From NCBI GenBank assembly GCA_035048495.1, contig CM068546.1:15568435-15632434 (forward strand): a stretch of 64,000 nucleotides of DNA, read 5' to 3'. Below, in pieces: positions 47,849-57,863 of this stretch (positions within the stretch are counted from its first letter, which is position 1; each line of letters starts with the position of its first letter). Source of the DNA: Euptelea pleiosperma. Its lineage: Eukaryota > Streptophyta > Magnoliopsida > Ranunculales > Eupteleaceae. The notes under the pieces are model-generated. The model saw nothing but the letters and a program-made list of their open reading frames with translations. It was not told the DNA's origin and ran no database searches. Made by a program: the position numbers and the translations under genes.

Positions 47849-50506
47849 TGATATTCGCTCAAAAGTGCTTATTTTAAGCAATTATCCTTTTAGCGTTATT
47901 GTATTCTCCTACGTAAAATACTCTATTTATCTACTTTTCTACGTAATAGTCTCTTCTGTTGCGTAGAACACACTTTTCTAGACGAAATGGTATATTTGCA
48001 TGCATTAAACGCATTTCTGGAAGTCTAGACATTAAGTTGTTCTGATAAAGTCTCATTACGCGCTTCTTCTGTCGTAGGAAACCCCGATGGGACAATTCTC
48101 GAGACTTGCGAGCCTACATCGATCAAGAAAGCCCATTATCAAAGCTTAAAGAGCCCACATGCTATAACTAGAAGATATGGGCCAAATATGGGCTGAATAA
48201 GAGGACAAAAAAGTCAGCCCAAAAGAACGAAGAGAGCAGGAGAGCCAATGACCAAGAGACGAACCAAAGCGTTTAAAGCCATATGAGTCAGCAAGGAATG
48301 ATAATCTACTCTACTGGAGAAGCGTGAGGATGGTCACAGTGAAGACCAGGGTTCCAGACCCTCTGCAAATACTTTTATCTCCATTTTCTGATATTTTCTC
48401 TCTCATCTCTCCTTATTCTCTCTCTCTTCATCTCTCGGTCCTCGAATCTACTGACCTAACCCCAGAACTCCTGCCCATTGGCTCTGTCTCATCTCCCATA
48501 GCTTTCTGACCGTTGGATCTTCAATCGGACCGTTGGATCTTTCACCAGACCGTTGGATCTCTCTAGATCCGTCGATCTACCAATCTGGGTCCCAATCAAG
48601 TCACCATCCATCCGATCACCATCAGATTGTCTATCACATCATCTTGTGAGACGATGGACATCATCATTCCATGTGGGCCAGTAGCCGGGTCCATCATCAT
48701 CGACCCGTTGTCCGACCATTTAGTGGACCCCGTGAATTTCAAAATAATTTCAATTAAATTTTAAAAAAATGGGGGGTCCACTAAATGGGGAAATTCCCCA
48801 AAGAAAAGTAGTGTTTTACTTAAAAAAAAAATATTTTTTCTTATTTTTTATTTTCAAAAAATACCGAGCTTTAAAAGGGGAAGGAGAAGGGTTCGTTTGA
48901 ACCCTAATCCCCCTCCCATCTCTTTCTCTCCTTCTCCATAACTATTCCCGACCTTTTCCTCTCCTCCTTCTCCTTCTTTTCCTTTCTTTCTTCTTCTTCC
49001 TTTCTTCTTCTTCTTCTTCTTCTCCTTTTCCGGCGAGAACCTGCAACTCCGGCAGGTTCATCTTCCACGCCTTCTTCTTCTCTTCCGCCCTTCTCCTCTT
49101 CTATTTCCCCTGCTCACCACGCCACGAACTGTCCTCTCCTTCTCTTTCTTCTTTCTTCTTCTTTTTCTTTTTCTTCTTCTTCATATCTTCGTCGGAGTTG
49201 CCTGCAACTCCGCCTTCTTCTTCTTCCTTTCTTCTTCTCTTTTTCCTTCTCTCTTTGCTGCTGCACGACCGCTAGCATCCCGCTGCACCTCCACTTGCGC
49301 CTGCAACCAGCAGGCGAGTTCTCAAACTCCACCACCGCCAATCATCTCCGCCTTGCCTACATCGCCGCGCTGCCCCCATCGATATTCCGTCTCTCGCCAC
49401 CATCTTCTATACCATCAACGTTTGCTGCCAGGTACAGCAAGACGCCAACAGGCCGTGATTGGTGCTACACACCACGGACTGCATCTCACAAGAATTCCAT
49501 TGGATTGGTGATCACCGCCCCCCTTCATTGAGGATCGCTTCTCTCCACATGGACTGGTGCACCGCCCAGCCATCCATGCACCAACAGGGATCGCATCTCC
49601 CTCCACCGGTCACCTCTGTATCCGCCTCCCTGCTCTTCTTCAACACCATTCCACCTACTGCACCTACCATTACCGCCTGCAACAACCGGAATCACCAGCA
49701 TTGACGCTGCCTTCATCGTCTTCATCAGGGGGTAGCAACGCCTCTACCATTGCTACTGGTCCATGCTTCTCACGGACCTGCGTGACTCACCATTGCTGGC
49801 CGGACTGTCCTCTACCCCCCCCCTCCTTGGAGATCCATCAGCCATCCACTTTTTCCATCTTTTCCACTATTTCTCTCCCTTGTTAGAGAATCACGGTTTC
49901 CACCACCGTGGTGACAGCTAGTAGATCTCTACCACGTGGATTGATCCTCCACCTCTTACATCACCGCCAGCCAACACGATCTCTCCAGCTAATGAACCAC
50001 CATCTCCATGACCCGAAGGCCAGCACCTCTCCCTCAAATCCCTTTTAAGAATCATGGGAAGCATTTCTTCCTCTTTCTACTTCTCTCTCTAGGTTAGGTT
50101 TCTCTATCCTTCTCTAGTTCTCTCTAAATCTCTTTCTCTTTCTATTTCTTCATCTCTCTCTCTATTTCATCACTTTCTCTCTCTAGAACATCTATCTCTC
50201 TCTAGATTTCTCTACTTTCTCTCTCTCTAATTTAGTTTTACTGCTTTCTAGATTAATTGTTTCATGTTTGAGTTGTAAGTTACATTTGAATTCATGAAAT
50301 AAAGTTTATTTTGATTTAAGATCGATAAATTCCTGTTATTTTATGTTCCTTATTGCGCTAATCCAACTAATCCCGAGTGCGGATACGACTCCGACTTTCT
50401 ACTGTGCTAGAATTCTTAATTTTTGCAGAGAAAATAATCGGATCAATTACAAATTTGGTTGAAATTAGGGTTTCCAATCCAACGACGCGGAAAAACCCTA
50501 CTTTCA
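47849..50506 (+). mobile_element. 5' LTR of element M (2658 bp)
   Basis: It starts TGATATTCGCTCAAAAG and ends CCTACTTTCA two bases before the PBS. It contains GGACCGTTGGATC-type units (48509-48570), a TATA-like TTTAAAAGG (48870-48878) in place of TATAAG, the GGGTTC-gttt-GAACCC hairpin (48889-48904), the stem GAACCTG-caactccgg-CAGGTTC (49037-49059), and CGGAGTTGC-ct-GCAACTCCG (49193-49212). The upstream 26-bp palindrome of L1 is absent. The conserved GGTAAGT site is degraded to ATGGGAAGC (about 50053). Confidence 0.95.
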
Positions 50507-50508
50507 AT

Positions 50509-50526
50509 TGGCGCCGCTGCCACTCG
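50509..50526 (+). promoter_or_regulatory. PBS of element M, tRNA-Asp-like
   Basis: TGGCGCCGCTGCC matches the tRNA-Asp complement at 12 of 13 bases and then diverges (ACTCG instead of GGGGA). Either the priming tRNA is different or the 3' part has decayed. Confidence 0.75.
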
Positions 50527-52173
50527 GGTGACCGGAAGTGCGAAAAAGGACGTAAAGACGGAATTGGAAAGTTGCTGAAGCGAAAAGCTACTCAATTTGG
50601 ACAGCCTGACCTTTTCGGGAAACTTTCTATTTTTGGTTTTTAGTGATTTTTATCAGTTTTTAAATTACTATTTTTAATGCCTCGGAAGGGCGAGTGCAAA
50701 GTTGTAATAATTTAGGAATTTTACTGCTTTTCAAATAACGGCTAGATCTTGTTCTAGGGTTTTTTAGAAACCCTAGATTAAGTGAAAATTACCAAAAAAA
50801 TAAAAATTCAAAATTCAAAAAAATTAGGGTTTTATATTCTGCAGATTTTTAGAAATCACCAATCAAGGATTTGCGATTTTTGGAAAGATTCCAAAATCTT
50901 GAAACTCTGCTTAATTAGGGTTTCCCCTCTTAGAAGTTTCCTCTTTAGAAGAATTTCTATCTTTAGAAATCTTCCGAATTTGGAAAAGTCTGCAAAAGGA
51001 AACACCCCAAATCTAGCAGAATTTCAATTTTGAGAAATTTCCCAAAATTGTAAGGGATCTCGCAATCAAATCTTTCTTGGAAGATCTCTACAGTTTGGGA
51101 AACTTTCCAATCTAGGTATTTTCCAATCTGGGAATTCCTAAATTTTAACCCATCTCGAATTTGGAAACTAATTCAAAAACTTGCCTAAATCCAGTGCTTG
51201 TTCAGTGAACCCTAAAAAGGCAAGGATCTTCCCAATAGAATCCCAAATACCTAGACAGTGCGATCTAACTGTTTCTGCAGGAACACGATCCAGTGTGGGT
51301 AGGGAGCGAAAGCTCAAAGAGGTGGAGTCGGGCCCAAGCCCATTAGGATACCCCTCCCTAACCCACGGAGGCGACCCCGTGGCGTGGCCCACGGGAGGTA
51401 AGTCTCTATCCTCGCCTTGAGTGCGATATAGAGTAATTTGGGTGAATCATTGCCGCATGTCTATTTGTTTTCTAGCAACAACTTATTCGACTTGCGTGGC
51501 GTGGCCGTTAATCAATCAACTCTAAGAGAGCAGACCCAGCTCCAAATTGAAACTGGTGGGATTTCATCACCCACCTCATCATTCCATCTGATTTGATCCC
51601 AAGGCTCCAGTTAATTAAAAAAAATCAAGAAGTAGAGCCAATTAGCCTGGTGTTCGAGGAAAAATCCACACAAAGCGAACCCGCTTAACATCCAATCGAA
51701 ATAAGACCACGAGCGCGGGTCCCTGTTGTCTAACACACCCATAAGTCCCTGCTACTCAAGTACACTGAGCTCGACGTGGCATCTTGGACTATTCGGCAGT
51801 TAGTTGCGTGTGAACTAGGAACACGCACCAACCCTAGCTTAACCCGATGGAACACTCTTCTTATCCACTTGACCAATCCGGTTAGTCTGGGACGTACTTA
51901 AGTTAGCCATTGTGCCGCACGTCTGTCTAGGCTTCGGATTGCCTTGTTGTTAACTAGAGTTAGTACTAAAGGATTCGCTCTGAAGAGTGTAGCCTGGTGA
52001 GAACCTCTGAGTGCAAAACAGTTAGTCCGGCGGTTAAAAGATAAACCAGTGGTCCGCCCACTGTCATAATCTACTCTAGCCCCAAAAACTAACAAAGATA
52101 ATTCCTAAAATATATCCTGATTGCTTACAGGTGTGCATCATCCTCTTTGGCAACTTTTTGCCAAGTATAGAGC
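50527..52173 (+). other. Leader of element M with candidate intron
   Basis: About 1.65 kb without a convincing ORF. It contains the hairpin CCCGTGG-cgtggc-CCACGGG (51376-51395), directly followed by AG|GTAAGT, and a downstream TTGCTTACAG acceptor (52121-52130). Just before gag, TTGGCAA-cttt-TTGCCAA (52147-52164) repeats the stem sequence found beside the PPT. Confidence 0.7.
51398..52130 (+). other. Candidate 733-nt intron in the leader of M
   Basis: The donor AG|GTAAGT at 51398 is a full match to the U1 consensus. The acceptor TTGCTTACAG|G ends at 52130, with a CTAAC branch-point-like element at 52088-52092. Splicing would shorten the leader so that gag (ATG 52174 or later) starts 43 nt after the junction. 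No transcript evidence is available here. Confidence 0.4.
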
Positions 52174-53887
52174 TTGCCTCATCAGCGTATGCCCGTTTGG
52201 ACTCGTCCGAACAAGTGCTTGATTCGATCTGAGAATCACGTACCTATAGTGGATCCTCTACTGAATTCTTCCTCATCTCTTTCCCCACCCGCCTCCCCCA
52301 GTACTACTACCTTTGTAGTCATGGCAGTCGAACGACTTCTTATCGAGACGTTCGCCCCTATCTCTGTTAATCCGCCTACTTGCATTATTCTCCCACCTAC
52401 TACGGCGGTATAGTTTGAGATAAGGCCGCAGACAATCCAAATGCTGCCAACCTTTCGTGGTCTCCCAAGAGAAGACCCATATTAGAGAATTCCAACATAT
52501 CATCCTACTTTTCAAGAATCAGAACCTTGATGATGACAATGTACGTCTGCGAGTTTTCCCATTCTCACTCAAAGACCGAGCCTCAGATTGGCTCTACTCC
52601 TTACCCGCTGATTCAATCAGCAGTTGGAAAGAGTTGGTGGGCAAATTCATGTCTAAATTCTACCCCATGACTCGGACCAACCAAATGAAGCAACTCATCC
52701 AGGACTTTCGACAGAAGTCCGATGAGAAATTTTTTGAAGTGTGGGATAGATTCCAAGACTACCTGACTAAGTGTCCCGACCATAGCATCGACAAGGGCAA
52801 TCTTGTCCACGTCTTCTATAAGGGACTTACTGATGAGTCTCGGACCATGGTAGAGTCAATGTGCCAAGGAAAATTCCTGCACCAAACTCCGACCGATGCA
52901 TACAAATTCTTGGAAGAGTTAGGAGAAAACTCTCAACATTGGATGACTGACTCAGAGTTTAGTCGAACCACGTCGGTCCAAAGGACCACCAAGGCACATG
53001 ACGCTACAGCAGACACTGAGCTTCGATCTATCATTCAAGAATTGAGCAAGTCAGTCTCGGCACTGGATGTGTCTGTACAAAAGCCTACTCAACAATCTAC
53101 CCCAGTCATGCATGTGGGACACGAGAGCCCTATGGAATCCTGCACCCTCTGTCTGCAACCCTCCCATACTACTGAGCATTGTCCTTTGAATGAAGGATGG
53201 TCAAATCCTCTTCAAGAAGAATTTTGTGCTTTCAGCACATACAAACCACCCACTCAGAACTCGTATAGTCAATCTTATCATCCTGACACGAGAAACCACC
53301 CTAACTTCTCTTGGAGGCCTCAGTCTACTCAACCGCCGGCTCAACCTCCGCATCAACCTCAGGGCATGTATTTTCCTGGGTTCAATCAACCCAATAGGCA
53401 ATTCAATCAGGGACAATACCAGCAGAGTCAGTACCCATCTACTCAAAACCAGCAGTTCCAACAGGGTCAATACTCTGGACAACCGAACACATTTCAGAAT
53501 CAGCAAAGAGTCCCACAGACCTTTCAGAACCAACCGATTGTCTCAACTAATTCTCCAGCCTATAACTATAATGCCCCGATGAGCTCGAGTCGCGAATTGG
53601 TGCCTCAGCTCCCATTAGCTGCCCTTTAACAGTCGGTCCCCAAATCTGGTATCGAGGACCTTCTAGCTCAACTCATTACTCAGCAACAACAATCTATGCA
53701 ACGCCTAGAGCAACAGCAACAACAATCCATGCTTCATCTAGAGTAATGCTTAGGCAACCTGAAAGCTGAGAAAGCTAAAGGCATCTTCCCTAGCCAACCC
53801 ATCGCTAACCCAAAAGGAAATGCCAAAGGAGCAGTATATGAGATCGGTTCTCAATCTCAGAGCCAGAATGAGAATTATCAAGGGGAG
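52174..53887 (+). pseudogene. gag of element M (broken)
   Basis: The likely start is the ATG at 52174 or 52321. An N-terminal segment (C-I-I-L-P-P, then TAG at 52411, then F-E-I-R-P and M-L-P-T-F-R-G-L) is followed by a frameshift near 52484. The main frame opens from 52457. The capsid-type domain follows (F-P-F-S-L-K-D-R-A-S-D-W, K-F-M-S-K-F-Y-P, K-C-P-D-H), then a CX2CX4HX4C zinc knuckle at about 53141-53182 (C-T-L-C...H...C) and a Gln/Asn/Pro-rich tail. Stops TAA at 53627-53629 and 53743-53745 interrupt the frame, which otherwise continues into protease with no frame change; both fit CAA-to-TAA changes. Confidence 0.9.
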
Positions 53888-54226
53888 GTGCAAGCTGTAA
53901 CCACCCTACGATCTGGAAAAACTGTGGACATGGGAGTCCAACCACCACCGGTGCCATCTCCAGCACCCATCACTCGTACAGAGGAAACTAGTACCAATCC
54001 TACCTCTGCTTCTTCTACCTCTGCACCAACATCAGATATCCCTGTGCAGAAATCGAAGGCTAAAGACAAATCCATTTGTCGAGTAAAGCCTCCCTTCCCG
54101 GACAGACTTGTCCAAGATAAGCGGGATCAGCAATTCTCAGAGATCTTAGACGTCTTTAAAGACATCCAGATCAATATCCCATTCTTTTCTGCTATCAAGC
54201 AAATCCCCTCCTATGCCAAATTCCTC

Positions 54227-54958
54227 AAGGACTTGTGCACAGTTAAGCGGCGTACCCATGTACCCAAAGCTGCCTTCTTGGCCGAAAAAGCTACCGCGTT
54301 CATTCAACGCAATAGTGTGATCAAACACAAGGATCCAGGTAGCCCAACTGTCCAATGTGAAATTGGAGACAACTTTAGCTGCACTGCCTTGCTAGATTTA
54401 GGGGCTAGCGTTAACCTCATACCATTCTCGGTATATCAGCAGTTAGGATTGAAAGATATGAAGCCTACCAATGTCACCCTGAAATTGGCTGATCAGTCCA
54501 TCAAGATTCTAAGAGGAATCATTGAAGATGTCCTAGTAAAAGTTGCTGACTTTTATTATCCTGTGGACTTTATCATTCTTGACACCGAGCCGTGTCAGGA
54601 TAACCGCATTCCGGTCATCTTAGGCCGTCCTTTCCTTGCCACCGCGAATGCACACATCGGGTGCCGAGACGGAAACATGTCCATTGCTTTCGGAAACCTC
54701 AAAGCTGAGGTCAATATCTTTCGTCTAATGCAACAGGATGCCGATCGCGATGTGGCCGATGAAATGTGTGCCGTTGAGAGTCTAATCCCGGACTCCACCG
54801 AAGACATTCTTAAACAGTGTCTAGCACACTTTGGGGCTGACTTTGCAATAGAGTCAGCTATTTCTGATCTCAATGATCTTTTGGAGACTGCTCTACTGCT
54901 AGAGATCCCCGCTCCACTCATCGAGTTCGAGCCTCTGATAACCATGGCCAGAGAACCC
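54227..54958 (+). repeat. Protease-domain tandem duplication, unit 1
   Basis: 732 bp from A-AGG-ACT-TGT (K-D-L-C) to the end of the A-R-E-P segment. It contains the D-L-G-A-S and L-G-R-P-F-L-A-T motifs. It differs from unit 2 at about nine or ten bases by eye. Confidence 0.95.
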
Positions 54959-55690
54959 AAGGACTTGTGCACAGTTAAGCGGCGTACGCATGTACCCAAA
55001 GCTGCCTTCTTGGCCGAAAAAGCTACCGCGTTCATTCAACGCAATAGTGTGATCAAACACAAGGATCCAGGTAGCCCAATTGTCCAATGTGAAATTGGAG
55101 ACAACTTTAGCTGCACTGCCTTGCTAGATTTAGGGGCTAGCGTTAACCTCATACCATTCTCGGTATATCAGCAGTTAGGATTGAAAGATATGAAGCCTAC
55201 CAATGTCACCCTGAAATTGGCTGATCAGTCCATCAAGATTCTAAGAGGAATCATTGAAGATGTCCTAGTAAAAGTTGCTGACTTTTATTATCCTGTGGAC
55301 TTTATCATTCTTGACCCCGAGCTGTGTCAGGATAACCGCATTCCGGTCATCTTAGGCCGTCCTTTCCTTGCCACCGCGAATGCACACATCGGGTGCCGAG
55401 ACGAAAACATGTCCATTGCTTTTGGAAACCTCAAAGCTGAGGTCAATATCTTTCGTCTAATGCAACAGGATGCCGATCGCGATGTGGCCGATGAAATGTG
55501 TGCCGTTGAGAGTCTAATCCCGGACTCCACCGAAGACATTCTTAAACAGTGTCTAGCACACTTTGGGGCTGACTTTGCAACAGAGTCAGCTATTTCTGAT
55601 CTCAATGATCTTTTGGAGACTGCTCCACTGCTAGAGATCCCCGCTCCACTCATCGAGTTTGAGCCTCTGATAACCATGGCCAGAGAACCC
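54959..55690 (+). repeat. Protease-domain tandem duplication, unit 2
   Basis: The same 732-bp unit, in frame. Changes from unit 1 include T to I near 55080, T-E-P-C to P-E-L-C (55315-55326) and I to T near 55580. Both active-site motifs are intact. Confidence 0.95.
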
Positions 55691-56337
55691 ATCATTCCTT
55701 TATCTACTGAAGTCAAACCTCTTCAATCTGTGTCTTCTGTGACACCTACTTCAACTCCATCTGCTCCAACATTGGAGCTCAAGCAACTTCCAATAGATCT
55801 TTCCTATGCCTATCTTGGTCCTAAGGAAACCTACCCTGTCATTATTGCTTCCGCTTTGTTTGAGAGTGAATGTAAGAAACTTCTCGAGCTGCTCAAGGAG
55901 CACAAATCTGCGATAGGGTTGACTATAGAGGATATTCAAGGCATAGACCCCTCGGTGTGCCAACATCACATCTATCTCGAGGATGAATCCACAACCTCTC
56001 GAGAACACCAGAGGAGGTTGAACCCCGTCTTCAAGGATGTAGTTCGAGACGAGATACTTAAACTGTTAGATGCGGGTATCATTTACCCCATCTCCGATAG
56101 CAAATGGGTGAGTCCTATTCATGTAGTCCCTAAAAAGGCAGGATTCACAGTTGTGGAAAATGAGAATAAGGAAATGGTCACCCAGCGCCTGAAGAAAGGG
56201 TGGAGAGTCTGCGTCGATTACAGACGACTCAACACCAACACTAGGAAGGACCATTTTCCTTTACCCTTCATAGGCCAGATGTTGGAGAGACTAGCAGGTC
56301 ACTCCTATTACTGCTTCCTTGATGGTTACTCAGGGAT

Positions 56338-57340
56338 AATCAAATATCCATCGTCTCTGAGGATCACGAGAAGACAACTTTCACTTGTCCCTTTGGCACT
56401 TTTGCCTACAAGCGCATGCCCTTTGGCCTCTGCAATGCACCCGCAACCTTTCAAAGGTGTATGATGAGCATCTTCTCTGACATGGTGGAAAAATTTCTTG
56501 AAGTCTTTATGGACGACTTCTCAGTCTTTGGGTCATCCTTTGATGACTGTCTGAACCATCTAGGGCTTGTACTTCAACGTTGTCAGGAAAAGCGACTTGT
56601 CCTCAATTGGGAGAAATGCCACTTCATAGTAAAGAAAGGCATAGTTCTGGGACATGTTATTTCCCATCAGGGCATTGAGGTCGACAAAGCTAAAATCGAT
56701 ATCATCTCGACCTTGCCCATTCCTAAGTCCGTGCGTGACATCCGATCCTTTTTGGGACACGGAGGATTCTATAGGCGATTCATCAAGGACTTCTCTCAAA
56801 TCGCTCGACCTCTGTCCCATCTTCTGGCTAAAGATAGTCCTTTCGACTTTAATGCTGACTGTGTCAAGGCATTTGAGCGTCTCAAAATTGAGCTCACTAC
56901 TACACTCATTATTCGACCCCCGGACTGGACTCTACCTTTTGAGGTAATGTGCGATGCTTCTGACTAGGCGTTAGGCGCTGTTCTAGGGCAGAGAATTGAC
57001 AAAAGGTCACATGTGATCTACTACGCGAGCAAAACTCTTAACTCTGCCCAAATGAATTACTCCACCACTAAGAAAGAACTCCTGGCGGTAGTCTTCGTCC
57101 TTGATAAATTCCGTCAGTACCTCTTAGCCACTAAGGTGGTCGTGTACACTGCTCATGCAGCCCTTCGTTATCTTATGTCGAAAAAGGAAACCAAGCCTCG
57201 ATTAATTCGATGGATTCTCTTACTGTAGGAATTCGACCTCGAGATCAAGGATAAGAAAGGAACTGAGAATGTAGTGGCTGATCACTTGTTTAGACTGACT
57301 TTAGAGTCATCCTTCGACACCCAGCCCATCCCTGAGACCT
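56338..57340 (+). pseudogene. RT 3' half and RNase H of element M
   Basis: After the frameshift this frame carries RT motifs R-M-P-F-G-L-C-N-A-P-A-T-F-Q and the catalytic F-M-D-D-F (Asp-Asp at 56512-56517), then the connection domain (F-L-G-H-G-G-F-Y-R-R-F). RNase H opens with C-D-A-S-D, then a TAG (56965-56967) where the family has Tyr. Next come K-K-E-L-L-A-V-V and V-Y-T-A-H, where family consensus is T-D-H, so a catalytic Asp is replaced by Ala (about 57151). A TAG (57226-57228) stands for Gln. V-A-D-H-L near 57275 is the last RNase H motif. All segments stay in one frame. Confidence 0.9.
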
Positions 57341-57863
57341 TTCCAGACGAACAACTGTTCACTATCTCCGTTCATCCATGGTATGCTGACATTGTCAACT
57401 ACCTTGTCACCGAAGAAATGCCTTCACACTGGTCAAAATAGGACAAAAGCCAATTCCTAGCAAGAGTTAAGTATTACTCTTGGGATGACCCTTATTTGTA
57501 TAAATACTATCCTGACCAGATCATTCGCCTCTATGTCCCTGAGTCGGACCAACTCAATATCTTGTCCTCATGTCATGACCAACCTTGTGGTGGTCATTTC
57601 AGCACTAAGAAGACTACAAAAAAAGTTCTGCAATGCGGATTCTACTGGCCCACATTATTTAAAGATGCCCACATCTACAGCAAAACCTGTCCTAATTGCC
57701 AGCATCTAGGTCGCATCTCCCAGAGGAACACGATGCCCCTAACTCCCATCCAGGTCGATGAAATATTTGACACTTGGGGCATCGACTTCATGGGCCCCTT
57801 TCCGGTTTTCTATGGTTTTGAGTACATTCTCCTTGCGGTAGACTATGTCTCCAAATGGATAGA
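57341..57863 (+). pseudogene. Integrase N-terminal part of element M
   Basis: This continues the RNase H frame, with a TAG near 57440 in place of Gln. The zinc-binding region has H-D-Q-P-C-G-G-H-F and the C-P-N-C pair. The catalytic core begins with G-I-D-F-M-G (first catalytic Asp) and reaches D-Y-V-S-K-W-I-D at the insertion point of solo LTR h. The rest of the core resumes at 60445-60450. Confidence 0.9.

Larger units (their letters stand above)
32479..48181. repeat. Right copy of the 15.7-kb block, starts at the N gap
   Basis: It is nearly identical to 16677-32378. Differences seen by eye include 17338 T against 33140 A, a 3-bp change plus insertion near 34930, two single-G indels in integrase, and microsatellite lengths. 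Probably the same locus assembled twice. Confidence 0.9.
53888..56464 (+). pseudogene. Protease (tandemly duplicated) and 5' half of RT of element M
   Basis: An 858-codon frame that continues gag in phase. T-L-R-S-G-K-T-V marks the gag/protease linker. The retropepsin-type protease appears twice: D-L-G-A-S active-site motif at residue ~170 (54395) and again at ~414 (55127). The unit is 732 bp (244 codons), spanning 54227-54958 and 54959-55690, in frame. From about residue 630 the RT begins (L-S-Y-A-Y-L-G-P), then fingers and palm (W-V-S-P-I-H-V-V-P-K-K, W-R-V-C-V-D-Y-R-R-L-N). After D-G-Y-S-G a single missing base (about 56333-56337) throws RT out of frame. RT motifs continue in another frame from 56338 and are recognisable from 56416. 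Confidence 0.92.

Noticed and set aside
16677..48181. Recent segmental tandem duplication of a 15.7-kb nested block
   Set aside because: Possible, but both duplication ends coincide with a 100-N scaffold gap, which an unmerged contig overlap explains with no further assumptions.
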